Assembly (NCBI GenBank): GCA_934636655.1
Contig: CAKUAS010000009.1
Span: 41,569-105,568, forward strand
DNA length: 64,000 bases
DNA from: an uncultured Oscillospiraceae bacterium
GTDB lineage: Bacteria > Bacillota > Clostridia > Oscillospirales > Oscillospiraceae
Reading direction: 5' to 3'
This document shows, piece after piece, positions 24,347 through 32,941 of this stretch (the first letter of the stretch is position 1; each line of letters starts with the position of its first letter). Both the position numbers and the translations under genes were made by a program. The notes under the pieces are model-generated. The model had not been told where the DNA came from. It saw only the letters and a program-made list of their open reading frames with translations, and did no database searches.

Positions 24347-25687
24347 TCAGCCTATGCCGCCGAGGGCCGCTCCGGCTACGAGAGCAAGGAGCGCGCAGGC
24401 GCAGTAGACATATTTGCCGAGGGGATAAAACCACTTACCGATGGGCTTGCGCGCGCCGAGGTTGACCGCCTCGAGCGCAAATTTTTTGCCGCCGACCCAG
24501 AAGAACATTATCGCCGCGAGCAGTGCGCCGAAGGGGCATATGTAGATCGAAACGACATCCATCCACTGCGAGACAATGGCCTGGATGCACAGCGCAACAC
24601 CGCAGCCGATGACGTGGATGACCGCCGTCGCGGGTACGCGCTTTAATTTAAACTTCTCCTGCAAAAACGCAACGGGAGCTTCGTAGAGGTTTATTATCGA
24701 GCTTATGCCGGCAAAGGTGACGCAGACAAAGAACACGATGCCCACGATACGTCCTCCGACCATGCCGTTTATGACGTTTACGAGGAAGATGAACATAAGT
24801 CCGGGGCCGCCGGAGTCGAGCTGAGCGCCGCCGGTTGCCATGGCCGGGATGATGACAAACGCCGCCAAAAGCGCCGCGAGCGTATCGAAAATGGCGACAT
24901 TACGCGCAGAGGACGGGATACACTCATCCTTACTCAGATACGAGCCGTAAATAACGCTGCCGTTTCCGGCAACGGACAGCGAGAAGAACGCCTGCCCGAA
25001 GGCATATATCCACAGCTTGGGGTCTGCAAGGCCCTTGGGATTTATGGTGAGGATGTACTTATAGCCGTCCGACGAGCCGTCGAGCGTGAAAACGTACACG
25101 CCCAGTGCCAGAAACAGCACGAACAGCACCGGCATCATGACCTTGTTTGCTCTCTCGATGCCGCCGGCTATGCCGAAGGACATGATGGCAAAGCTTACGA
25201 CTATGGCAATGATTATCCAAAGGTTTGCTCCCCAGGAGCTTGCCGTTGAGTTAAAAGTCCCGACGATGGCGTCCATGTCCTGACCCATGGCGAGCATATC
25301 GCCCGAAAAAGCCATAAAGGTGTATTTGAATATCCAGCCCATAACGCAGGTATAGCCTATGGCCAGCGCCAGCGAACCGAGGATGGGTATGTAGCCGATG
25401 CGCTCACCGATTTTTCGCTTGCCGTATCTGAGCTCGGTGCACTTGCCGAACGAGCCCATGGGACCCGCACCGCCCGCTCTGCCGAGGGCAAACTCCTCAA
25501 TGACGCCCGTGGACGCGATGAGAATGACAAATATAAAGTACGGTATCAGGAAGGTCAGTCCTCCCCATGTCGAGACCAGCATCGGGAAGCGCCATATGTT
25601 TCCCATGCCGACGGCCGAGCCGATGCAGGCGATTATAAATCCGCTGCGGCTGCGAAAACCGTCGCGCGCGTGTTCATTCTTCTCCAT
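24347..25687 (-). CDS. Neurotransmitter:sodium symporter (NSS) family transporter
   Basis: 446 residues, about 11-12 membrane helices. GSAVGMGNIWRFPMLVSTWG is the TM1 Na+/substrate signature, and FAFGQAFFSLS-type TM6 sequence (YAFGQAFFSLSVAGNGSVIYG) follows. NSS proteins of gut bacteria import amino acids such as Tyr, Trp or Met with sodium. The ATG preceded by AAAGG is preferred; another start lies 11 codons upstream. It is convergent with the tetR-like gene and forms a single unit. Confidence 0.9.
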   Translation of the reverse strand: MEKNEHARDGFRSRSGFIIACIGSAVGMGNIWRFPMLVSTWGGLTFLIPYFIFVILIASTGVIEEFALGRAGGAGPMGSFGKCTELRYGKRKIGERIGYIPILGSLALAIGYTCVMGWIFKYTFMAFSGDMLAMGQDMDAIVGTFNSTASSWGANLWIIIAIVVSFAIMSFGIAGGIERANKVMMPVLFVLFLALGVYVFTLDGSSDGYKYILTINPKGLADPKLWIYAFGQAFFSLSVAGNGSVIYGSYLSKDECIPSSARNVAIFDTLAALLAAFVIIPAMATGGAQLDSGGPGLMFIFLVNVINGMVGGRIVGIVFFVCVTFAGISSIINLYEAPVAFLQEKFKLKRVPATAVIHVIGCGVALCIQAIVSQWMDVVSIYICPFGALLAAIMFFWVGGKKFALEAVNLGARKPIGKWFYPLGKYVYCACALLALVAGAALGGIG

Positions 25688-25776
25688 TATTCTAACCTTT
25701 CGCTCTCTCTGTTTTGACATGCTTCTCTAACTATACATTGACAGTGCTCCAAAGTCAAGCTGATGAGGTCAACGCA

Positions 25777-25813
25777 AAACTGACTTCGGCTTAACGCCGA
25801 AGTCAGTTTTTTA
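25777..25813 (-). terminator. Terminator of the SDR gene
   Basis: AAAACTGACTTCGGC paired with GCCGAAGTCAGTTTTTT around a TTAAC loop, just after the SDR stop. Confidence 0.88.
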
Positions 25814-25824
25814 TATGCTTTATG

Positions 25825-26742
25825 CTACATTCTCCTCAATACGCTGATGAGTGTTTTCAGGCTCTTGTTGCCCTCGACTATGCTTCGTATATCCTTTATG
25901 AAGCTTACATCCGGCACCCGTTCTTTGAGAATATCCCTCATACGATGCCTTATCATGGGCTTTGTGTTGGGGTGAAGCTGTATGTAGAAGGTTTCTTTCT
26001 CCAAGGCGTCAAACACAAACGGTCCCACAGGCTCAAGCGGTGTACCTGTCGTGATAACTTTATCGGCAATGCTCTGAATGTACGCAGCATAATCACTTGA
26101 ATAATAGGGGTCATCCGGTGCTTTGTAGCGTTCGGGGCGATGGCGGTTATAGTTATTAAGATCCGTTTGTACAAAGCTTGGGCAAAACACCGACATCTTA
26201 ATATTGGCCTTTTCCTCCTGCAGATCGTAGTAAACACTTTCGCTGAGAGCCACTGCAAAATGCTTGGTGGCAAAATATGCAGGCATGCTCCCCATTGTAA
26301 GCAGACCCGCAAGAGAGGCCACATTAAGAATATGGCACGGAGTCCCCTGCTTTTTCATTATCGGGATGACCCTTTTCATAGAGTAGATGTGGGCAAAGTC
26401 ATTGACATGGACTATCCACTCCCAGTCACGGGTGGGAAGCTCTGTCACACTGCCGCCGATGGCAACTCCCGCATTGTTGATAAGCAGGTCTATCCTGCCG
26501 TAGGCCTCCATGGTCTTATTGACCATCTTTTCAACTTCTTCTTCGAGAGATACATCCACAACACATATCTCTGCTGTGCCATCATGCTCCTGGACCCAGC
26601 GTTGAGTACGCTTTACGTCGGCCTCGTCAATGTCGGCCAGCATGAGCCGCATTCCTCGTCTGGTAGCTTCCTTCGCGAATTCCTGCCCAAAGCCATTTCC
26701 GGCGCCGGTTATCAGGGCCACCTTGTTTTTGAAGTCTTTCAT
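25825..26742 (-). CDS. Short-chain dehydrogenase/reductase
   Basis: 305 residues. The cofactor loop is ITGAGNGFGQEFA, with NNAGVAIGG, the Ser strand LNVASLAG and the active-site Tyr-Lys in YFATK. The D after beta-2 (LADIDEADV) suggests NAD(H). The longer C-terminal part (SIADKVITTG ... FYIQLHPNTKP) is seen in SDRs acting on hydrophobic alcohols such as steroids or short-chain alcohols. It is alone between terminators; inverted repeats in its promoter region suggest a repressor. Confidence 0.88.
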   Translation of the reverse strand: MKDFKNKVALITGAGNGFGQEFAKEATRRGMRLMLADIDEADVKRTQRWVQEHDGTAEICVVDVSLEEEVEKMVNKTMEAYGRIDLLINNAGVAIGGSVTELPTRDWEWIVHVNDFAHIYSMKRVIPIMKKQGTPCHILNVASLAGLLTMGSMPAYFATKHFAVALSESVYYDLQEEKANIKMSVFCPSFVQTDLNNYNRHRPERYKAPDDPYYSSDYAAYIQSIADKVITTGTPLEPVGPFVFDALEKETFYIQLHPNTKPMIRHRMRDILKERVPDVSFIKDIRSIVEGNKSLKTLISVLRRM

Positions 26743-26775
26743 TTTGCTGCCTCGCTTTCTTAATATTTTTGCCGT

Positions 26776-26823
26776 TTATGCCATTGGCGGCATAACTATA
26801 TAGACAATATATCGGTGATTGTC
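26776..26823 (-). promoter_or_regulatory. Inverted repeats upstream of the SDR gene
   Basis: Two inverted repeats lie 35-80 bases before the start: TTATGCC-ATTGGC-GGCATAA (26776-26795) and GACAAT...ATTGTC (26803-26823). They are candidate operators; the regulator is not known. Confidence 0.4.
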
Positions 26824-26849
26824 GTGATAGTATACGACTTTTGTTACAC

Positions 26850-26893
26850 AAAAAAACCGACTGCAGGGTTCTATCCTTTGCAGTCGGTTTTTC
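26850..26893 (-). terminator. Terminator of the aminotransferase operon
   Basis: AACCGACTGCA / TGCAGTCGGTT stem with seven T residues after it on the minus strand. Confidence 0.88.
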
Positions 26894-26934
26894 GCAATAT
26901 GTTTTTTATGTCCGCGGGCTGATCACTGTGATAA

Positions 26935-28443
26935 TTACTTCAGAAGGCCCTTTACGAGACCCTTATCGGTTTTCTGGACGTGCTTGAAGACCTCCTCGAA
27001 GCGGTTGAGGGCTTCGTCGATGATCTCGGGCGTGTCGGCCAGCGAGGTGTACAGACGGCTACCGGCAAGCGTTACGATGCCATTTGCCATGTAAGCCGCG
27101 CCCATGCGCTCCATGGAGTCCTTGCGGACATACATCATGTCCTTATTGCGCAGCAGGCCGATCGCGGACTTTGCAAAGGACATCGACGAGAAGTCGAAGC
27201 TCATTGCGCCGGTGCACTCGAGGTGGACGATAGAGCCCTGGTTGTACGCAACGAAGGGCAGACCGTAGCGGTCGATGAGCTCCTTGAGGCCGTCGCAGAG
27301 CCTGTCGCCCATTTTGCCTGCGATCTCGCAGGCGTTGGTGCGCTCGATCTCCTGAATTGCAGTGTAGCCCGCCAGACAGGACAGGGGGTTAGCCGCCAGC
27401 GTGCCGCCGACGTATGCTCTGTGCTTGCCGGTCGCAAGACCCGCAGCCATGAGCTGAGCGTACTCTCTCTTGCCACCGACGCCGCCCGCGGAGGGATAGC
27501 CGCCCGCGACGATCTTGCCGAAGACAGTCAGATCGGGAACGACATCGAAATAGCCCTGTGCGCCGGAGAGGGCGACGCGGAAGCCGGTGACGACCTCGTC
27601 GAATATCATCAGTGCGCCGTACTGATCGCACAGTGCGCGCACGCCCTTATTGTAGTCATGCGCGACGGGGCGGGTGCCGCTCTCGGGGCCGACGGGCTCG
27701 AGGATAACGGCCGCGGTGCCGCCGAGGAGCTTATTGCGCTTGAGCATACGCTCGAGCATGTCGAGGTCGTTCGGGCGGACCTCATCGGTCGTGCTGTACG
27801 CGCCGTGGGGGATGCCGTGCGACTCGAGCAGAGCGCGGCTGCCGGGGATCTTCAGGCCGTAGACCATTTGATCGGACCAGCCGTGGTAAGCTCCGCCGAT
27901 CTTGATGATGCGCTTTTTGCCGGTTGCGATGCGCGCTATGCGCAGGGAGGCCATGACAGCCTCGGTGCCCGAGCCGAGCATACGGAACATCTCGACATTG
28001 GGCATGTGCTTATTTATCTCGCGCGCTATAAGCATCTCCGACTCGTGCAGAAGACCGGTTACGGGGCCGCACTCGTTAAGAAGCTCTATGACCTTCTCGC
28101 GGATGACGGGATAGTTGCTGCCGAGGATGGTCGGGCCGCCGGCCTGGAGGAAGTCGATATATTTGTTGCCGTCCTTATCGTAAAGGTACGCGCCCTCGGC
28201 CTTTGCCATGCACATGGGGAAGGGCTTGTTGAAGGCGAGATTATGCTGAACTCCGCCGGGGATGTACTTCTGCGACTCCTCGTATACCGCGCGGGAGGCG
28301 GTGCACTTTTCGTCGTAGTACTTCATAATGACATCCTTGTAATACTCGTCGGTGACCTCCCAAATGGGCTGGCTGGTCAGCGCCTTGAGCTTTGCGTTGA
28401 TCTCATTGGGATCGTCCCATCTGCTTATTGCACAGTTATTCAT
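26935..28443 (-). CDS. Class III aminotransferase, glutamate-1-semialdehyde-aminomutase-like
   Basis: 502 residues. The fold-type I PLP site is clear: GSGTEAVMASLRIAR for phosphate binding, IFDEVVTGFR before the cofactor ring, and the Schiff-base Lys in VFGKIVAGG. GGVQHNLAFNKPFP near the N-terminus is typical of the HemL-like subgroup. An extra about 45 N-terminal residues precede the usual start. No haem genes are nearby, so an amino-sugar or amino-aldehyde substrate is more likely than tetrapyrrole synthesis. Its start overlaps the end of the gtrA-like gene by 8 bases. Confidence 0.88.
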   Translation of the reverse strand: MNNCAISRWDDPNEINAKLKALTSQPIWEVTDEYYKDVIMKYYDEKCTASRAVYEESQKYIPGGVQHNLAFNKPFPMCMAKAEGAYLYDKDGNKYIDFLQAGGPTILGSNYPVIREKVIELLNECGPVTGLLHESEMLIAREINKHMPNVEMFRMLGSGTEAVMASLRIARIATGKKRIIKIGGAYHGWSDQMVYGLKIPGSRALLESHGIPHGAYSTTDEVRPNDLDMLERMLKRNKLLGGTAAVILEPVGPESGTRPVAHDYNKGVRALCDQYGALMIFDEVVTGFRVALSGAQGYFDVVPDLTVFGKIVAGGYPSAGGVGGKREYAQLMAAGLATGKHRAYVGGTLAANPLSCLAGYTAIQEIERTNACEIAGKMGDRLCDGLKELIDRYGLPFVAYNQGSIVHLECTGAMSFDFSSMSFAKSAIGLLRNKDMMYVRKDSMERMGAAYMANGIVTLAGSRLYTSLADTPEIIDEALNRFEEVFKHVQKTDKGLVKGLLK

Positions 28444-28891
28444 GAGTTTGGTTCTCCTTTTCCTGTTTTTTCTTAGCTATATCATTGGTGTCCTTGCTGT
28501 TGCGGTAGACAACGAAGTTATCCCACAGATATTCGAGCGAAAGGTTCAGCGCCATGTTGATGGCGAGCACGGCGTACTCATTCCAGCCGTGCGTATCGGC
28601 GAGGAAATGCTCGTTCCAAATCGTAAACGGCGCAAACGGCACATAGAACAGGAACACCATAAGCATCGCCTTGGGCACGTTTTCCGCGCTTTGGAACGTG
28701 AACTTTCTATTGAAGGTAAAGTTCCACAGAACGCTCAGCACGAGCGCTATCGTGTAGCACACCCAGTGTCCGGGGATCTTGAGGATCTCCTCGCACAGGG
28801 TCATCGCCAGGACTTCGATTATACCGGCCGAAGCTGAAAAAAGAATGAATTTCAAAGCTCGCGCGGTCTCTTTCTTTTTCTCCGTTTTCAT
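28436..28891 (-). CDS. GtrA-like membrane protein
   Basis: 151 residues with four membrane helices and the GtrA core FILFSASAGIIEVLAMTL, LSVLWNFTFNRKFTFQ and YLWDNFVVYR. GtrA proteins are thought to flip polyprenyl-linked sugars or act as small transporters. Its place between catabolic-looking enzymes is odd. The charged tail is long and Lys-rich. It overlaps the aminotransferase start. Confidence 0.85.
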   Translation of the reverse strand: MKTEKKKETARALKFILFSASAGIIEVLAMTLCEEILKIPGHWVCYTIALVLSVLWNFTFNRKFTFQSAENVPKAMLMVFLFYVPFAPFTIWNEHFLADTHGWNEYAVLAINMALNLSLEYLWDNFVVYRNSKDTNDIAKKKQEKENQTHE

Positions 28892-28894
28892 GCG

Positions 28895-29887
28895 TCATCC
28901 CTTCCTCTTTGAATATTTTTTCTTATACACAAAGCGCATGAGCGCCGTATCGACGGTGCTGAGCTTCACCTTCGCGCCCATTCCCGCAGTGTGCAGGGCG
29001 CACAGCGCCGACTTTTCGGTCAGAAGACGCAGCGCCTCGCGGTCGTCGGGGTCAATGGCCTTGACAACTGCTCCGAGCCCCTGCACGAACACCGCGTCGC
29101 GCTTCCTCAGCGCCTTCACGACCTTCTTCGGGCTTGCCTTGACGCAGCTTACGTGCGAGCCGAGCATCTGCGCCATATCGTCGAGCTGAGCGTGCAGAGT
29201 CTTTTTCGTGTTCGCCCACATGACGGCATAGTCCCTGCCGGAGAGCTCCGCCGTGGGTATCTCCGCGCGAACGGCATCCATGAGCGCCGAGGCTTTTTTC
29301 TCCGCAAGGCGCTTGGGAGCCGATGTGCTCACGCGCAGATTGCGGCGGCAGACCTCCTCGAGGAGCTGAATGCGCTCCATGGCCTGCTTTTTGTCATTTC
29401 CGCAGACGACCACGCCGTGGTTTACCATGAACACGGTATGTGCACCCGTCTGCATCGCGGCGCGGACTGCGTTTTTGAGCTTTTTCATGCCCGGCAGGCC
29501 GTACTCTGCCTTTGCCACGCCGCCGAGAGCCTCACGCTCGGCAGAGGTCATATCCATGCTCTCAAAGCCCGCAAGTCCGATGGCCGAGGCGCAGTTCTGA
29601 TGCGTGTGGATAACAAAGCCCACCTCCGGGAACAGCTCGTATGCTGCGGCGTGAACGCCCTTCTCGCTCGAAGGCTTGTGCTTGCCCTCCCACTCCATCG
29701 TTCCGAGCTCTACTCGGGCAATATCCTCCGGTGTCGTCTTGAGATAGTCAAGGCCGCTCGGGGTTATGAGGAAATGCTTTTCGTCAAGGCGGCAGCTTAC
29801 GTTGCCCCATGTTCTTGCGACAAGGCCGGTTTTCAAAAGCTCCCTGCCGGTGTCGCATATAAGCGCTCTTGCAATGCTTTCTTCCAC
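28895..29887 (-). CDS. Class II aldolase-like protein with a degenerate second domain
   Basis: 330 residues from a GTG start, chosen because AAGGAGG lies 8 bases before it; a longer frame would begin inside the kinase gene. Residues 1-195 are a class II aldolase/adducin domain with GNVSCRL, TPSGLDYLKTTP, zinc ligands in FVIHTHQNCAS and the third His in MVNHGVVVCG. The second half repeats the fold in outline (FVQGLGAVVKAIDPDDREAL mirrors the NHGVVV region), but its zinc histidines are lost. Such enzymes cleave sugar phosphates like fuculose- or ribulose-phosphate. It should act after the kinase encoded just upstream. Confidence 0.82.
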   Translation of the reverse strand: MEESIARALICDTGRELLKTGLVARTWGNVSCRLDEKHFLITPSGLDYLKTTPEDIARVELGTMEWEGKHKPSSEKGVHAAAYELFPEVGFVIHTHQNCASAIGLAGFESMDMTSAEREALGGVAKAEYGLPGMKKLKNAVRAAMQTGAHTVFMVNHGVVVCGNDKKQAMERIQLLEEVCRRNLRVSTSAPKRLAEKKASALMDAVRAEIPTAELSGRDYAVMWANTKKTLHAQLDDMAQMLGSHVSCVKASPKKVVKALRKRDAVFVQGLGAVVKAIDPDDREALRLLTEKSALCALHTAGMGAKVKLSTVDTALMRFVYKKKYSKRKG

Positions 29888-29900
29888 GATCACGCCCTCC

Positions 29901-31487
29901 TTAATTAAGTGCGGCAAAGTTCTTCTTGTTCGCCGCGTAAAGATTTTTGAACACCTCGTAATTTCTGTCGTACAGCGCCTTGTTGCCGGCGTTCGGCTCG
30001 TATCTGCCCTCGGGCTTTATGAGCGAGCCCGCAGCGGAAAGGTCCTTCATAAGTCCGCTTCCGACGGCAACGAGCATCGCAGCGCCAACAGCCCCCACAT
30101 CCTTTGTCGAGGCCACCGTTTCGACCGTGCGCCCCGTCACGTCGGCAAGTATCTGACAGGTCACCCTTGACAGTGCACCGCCGCCGACAAAGCGTAGCGT
30201 ATCGGCCGTCTTGACCTTTTTGTCCTCGCATTCGAGCATCCATCTCAAATGATAGCATATGCCCTCAAGCACCGCACGCAGCATCTCGGTCTTGCCGGTG
30301 TCGAGCTTTATGTTGAAAAACATGCCTGCCGCCTTGGGATCCTCGAAGGGGCAGCGGTTGCCGTGCAGCCAGGGCGTAAAGATAACGCCGCCCGCACCGG
30401 GCGGGATGGCCGCTATCGTATCGGTCATGTAGTCGTAGAGGCTTTCGTACACGCTCTCCTTGCTCTCGGCTACATTGGTCTTTTTAAGGTAAATGCCGAT
30501 CTCGTCGAGCACAAGGTGCTCCTTGACCCACTCGAAGCATTTGCCGGCGGTCTCCATCTCGGCGAAATAATTATATTTCCCCTCCTGCGCGCCGACGATG
30601 CCGGCGATCATGGCAACGATGTCGACCTTCTGCTTGTCGATGACCGTGCCGACCCAGCCGGAGGTGCCGGAATAAATGTGCGTCTGGCCGACCTCGGTGC
30701 AGCCTGCTCCCACGCCGATGAGCGTTGCGTCACCGCCGCCGCCGTAAACGGGCGTTCCGGGCTCAAGGCCGAGGTCGGAGGCCGCTTTTTCGCTCAGCGG
30801 GCCTGCCACGTCGGTACACTCGATAAGCTCCGGCAGATGGGAAAACTCAACGCCGTACATATCGCACAGCGCCCTGCTCCAGCAGCCCTTGCCGGGGCGG
30901 CTGTCGTACAGGAACGTCGAATACGCCGAATCGCGCGTCATGACGAATCTGCCCGTGCAGCGGCAGATGAGATATTCCTTAACGTCGAGCCATTTGTGTA
31001 TCTTTTTAAATATCTCCGGCTCGTTTTTCTGCACCCATTTGTACTTCCACAGGGGGTCTTTGACGCTCGTGGACGCGGCGCGGGTCCTTATAAGGCTTTT
31101 TAGCAGCATGAAGGCGTTCACGCCCGATATGGTGATGCCGTGGGTCTGGCATTCGGCAAATTCCTTTCCCGCGCGCTGATCCATGTAGCTCATCGGGCGG
31201 CGCAGAGCATTGCCCTTATCGTCGACCGCCACGAAGCCCTGCATCTGCGAGCAGAAGGATATACCCTCGATCTTCTTCGGGTCGACTCCCGTTTTTTCGA
31301 TGAGACGGCGCGTGCTTTTTCTCATGGCCTCCCACCATTCGTCGGCGTCCTGCTCCGCGCCGCCGTCGGGCAGGATGTACAGGCCGTAGCCCTCGTACTC
31401 GCCCGACAGCAGCTGGAGCGCTTCGCCCAGCTCGAAAAGGCAGGTCTTAACGCCCGTCGTTCCGATGTCATACGCGATAACAAACAT
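29901..31487 (-). CDS. FGGY-family carbohydrate kinase (xylulokinase-like)
   Basis: 528 residues. The N-terminal phosphate loop AYDIGTTGVKTCLFE, SQMQGFVAVD and YMDQRAGKEF, and the C-terminal VGGGALSRVTCQILADVTGR are FGGY signatures closest to xylulokinases. It would phosphorylate a ketose or polyol for the aldolase encoded next. GAGAGAAA precedes the ATG weakly. First gene of the four-gene operon, behind the tetR-like gene on the same strand. Confidence 0.9.
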   Translation of the reverse strand: MFVIAYDIGTTGVKTCLFELGEALQLLSGEYEGYGLYILPDGGAEQDADEWWEAMRKSTRRLIEKTGVDPKKIEGISFCSQMQGFVAVDDKGNALRRPMSYMDQRAGKEFAECQTHGITISGVNAFMLLKSLIRTRAASTSVKDPLWKYKWVQKNEPEIFKKIHKWLDVKEYLICRCTGRFVMTRDSAYSTFLYDSRPGKGCWSRALCDMYGVEFSHLPELIECTDVAGPLSEKAASDLGLEPGTPVYGGGGDATLIGVGAGCTEVGQTHIYSGTSGWVGTVIDKQKVDIVAMIAGIVGAQEGKYNYFAEMETAGKCFEWVKEHLVLDEIGIYLKKTNVAESKESVYESLYDYMTDTIAAIPPGAGGVIFTPWLHGNRCPFEDPKAAGMFFNIKLDTGKTEMLRAVLEGICYHLRWMLECEDKKVKTADTLRFVGGGALSRVTCQILADVTGRTVETVASTKDVGAVGAAMLVAVGSGLMKDLSAAGSLIKPEGRYEPNAGNKALYDRNYEVFKNLYAANKKNFAALN

Positions 31488-31519
31488 TTTTCTCTCCCTA
31501 CTTTCTCTCTATTAAATTT

Positions 31520-32152
31520 TTATCTCCCTATTTTCAGCGCGTTTTTCGCAAAGCGCATGAAATACTCTGTCATTTTTTCGGTATCGTCCGCAATATCTCC
31601 GCCGCAGAAAATTTTCATACGCTCGGCGTAGTAATCGCAGCTGTAGGAAAACTGGAGCATCATGAAAAGATTATCGAGGAAAAACGCGAACAGCCCGGGA
31701 TCGAGCCCGGGATCGACCGTACCCGCCGCGCGAGCATTCTCCAAAAGGCCGGAATAGACCTTCGCCGTGCGGCCCTCGATCTCCCCGGCCAGCTCCTTTG
31801 CGTACTTTTTGCAGCCGCCGGAGGTGATCTCGTTATACATCGCGTTGTGATTTTTATGCTCCCTTGCGTGGACAATGAGGGCACGGACTATGCTTCTTAT
31901 GCCGTTTTCGACATCCGTCTCGTGCGAAACGGCCTCCGTGAGCACCGCGTCGAGAAGATCGAGCGAATGGCGCACGCAGGCAAGGAAAAAGCCGTCTTTA
32001 TCCCCAAAATACTTATATATAACGCCGACCGAAACGCCCGCTTTTTTTGCGATGGTATTGATGTTGGCTCTGTCAAGACCGCGCTCGGCAAATTCATCGA
32101 TGCCGGTCTCGAGTATCATGAGCTTCGCATTGTCGTCAAGCTTTTTGTACAT
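31520..32152 (-). CDS. TetR family regulator of the kinase-aldolase operon
   Basis: 210 residues. The helix-turn-helix is ANINTIAKKAGVSVGVIYKY with FGDKDGFF, followed by a helical ligand domain (LFAFFLDNLFMMLQFSYSCD). The ATG is preferred to an upstream GTG because that GTG lies inside a palindromic operator. A consensus promoter stands directly upstream, so autorepression is likely, and the kinase-aldolase operon 30 bases downstream may be read from the same promoter. Confidence 0.88.
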   Translation of the reverse strand: MYKKLDDNAKLMILETGIDEFAERGLDRANINTIAKKAGVSVGVIYKYFGDKDGFFLACVRHSLDLLDAVLTEAVSHETDVENGIRSIVRALIVHAREHKNHNAMYNEITSGGCKKYAKELAGEIEGRTAKVYSGLLENARAAGTVDPGLDPGLFAFFLDNLFMMLQFSYSCDYYAERMKIFCGGDIADDTEKMTEYFMRFAKNALKIGR

Positions 32153-32178
32153 TCTTCCGTTCTCCGTCGGATCGTGTC

Positions 32179-32235
32179 GTGAGCGGTCGCTCACAAGTTG
32201 AGTTCATTATACTCCCCAAACGCATGTCACGTCAA
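32179..32235 (-). promoter_or_regulatory. Promoter plus palindromic operator of the tetR-like gene
   Basis: On the minus strand TTGACG, an 18-base spacer and TATAAT are followed 11 bases later by GTGAGCG-AC-CGCTCAC, a TetR-type palindrome. Confidence 0.75.
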
Positions 32236-32236
32236 C

Positions 32237-32297
32237 GTTTTTTAGAAGCGCAGGGACGCAGTACCGATACGTCTATTGCAGCCGCCCGGCAGCGATG
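32237..32297 (+). repeat. Dispersed repeat family 1, copy A
   Basis: Begins TTTTTAGAAGCGCAGGGACG, then GTACCGATACG and TTGCAGCCGCCCGGCAGCGA, parallel to copies at 50.6, 51.5, 52.5, 52.75 and 52.9 kb. It starts immediately beyond the -35 element of the tetR-like gene. The rest of the 302 bases between the tetR-like and lipoprotein genes holds only this copy and the hairpin below. Confidence 0.6.
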
Positions 32298-32368
32298 GTA
32301 CGAAAAATTTGAAAATTTTTGAATCGAACGATTGAAATGCCGCTGCCCCGATGATCGATGATAATATA

Positions 32369-32436
32369 AAGCTGACGGAAGCCGAACACCTACCGGTTTT
32401 GACAGGCGGCAGGGGTCCGGCTCCCGTCAGCTTAAG
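32369..32436 (+). repeat. Dispersed repeat family 2, copy 1, closed as a hairpin
   Basis: AAGCTGACGG-AAGCCG at the left end pairs with CGGCT-CCCGTCAGCTT at the right. The left part continues GAACACCTACCGGTTTTGAC, shared with copies near 36.47 and 47.77 kb. It lies just before the Shine-Dalgarno of the lipoprotein gene and could act on its leader mRNA. Confidence 0.6.
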
Positions 32437-32454
32437 GCACAAAGGAGGTGAGGC

Positions 32455-32892
32455 ATGAAAAGGAAAAGCAACATCATCTGCGTTTTGGCGCTTCTGCTCT
32501 GCGGCCTGTGTGCCTGCTCCAGAACGCCGCCGGAGGAACGGGCAATGAGCATCGCCGCGGAAAACTTCGGCCTTGACCTGAGCGGCAAATGCACGGTCGA
32601 GGAGCTTTATTATTCATATGATGACGGCAACATCTTCGGCGAAGGCACTGCCGAGTATAAGCTTAGTTTTGACTACGACGCTTCGGGGCTGTTTTCGTCG
32701 CTCGACACACTGCCCGACATAAACGGAAACGACGCCGTGAGAAAAGCGGCCGCCATGGACGGCATTTACCTGCCCGAGACCGAGGACGGTACGCCGTTTG
32801 CGTACACGAGCAAAAATAACGAGCTCAACTGGGTGCTGCTTTTATATTACAGCGGCGAAAACGTGGCATATCTTATTAAAAGCGACGCATAA
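32455..32892 (+). CDS. Small lipoprotein
   Basis: 145 residues. A signal peptide with lipobox LCAC gives lipidation at Cys21, followed by an exported domain of about 120 residues (AENFGLDLSGKCTVEELYYS) without a recognised family. AAAGGAGGTGAGGC precedes the ATG. It sits between a hairpin repeat and a strong terminator and is monocistronic. Confidence 0.82.
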   Translation: MKRKSNIICVLALLLCGLCACSRTPPEERAMSIAAENFGLDLSGKCTVEELYYSYDDGNIFGEGTAEYKLSFDYDASGLFSSLDTLPDINGNDAVRKAAAMDGIYLPETEDGTPFAYTSKNNELNWVLLLYYSGENVAYLIKSDA

Positions 32893-32935
32893 AAAAACAA
32901 GGGATGTTCGAGAGAACATCCCTTGTTTTTTTAAT
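32891..32935. terminator. Bidirectional terminator
   Basis: AAAAAAACAAGGGATGTTC-GAGA-GAACATCCCTTG followed by a T-run, between the convergent lipoprotein and htrA-like genes. Confidence 0.92.
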
Positions 32936-32941
32936 TATACG

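Noticed and set aside
24347..25687. Riboswitch or attenuator before transporter genes
   Set aside because: Upstream regions here and before azlC show no recognised aptamer pattern; only ordinary promoters and terminators are visible.
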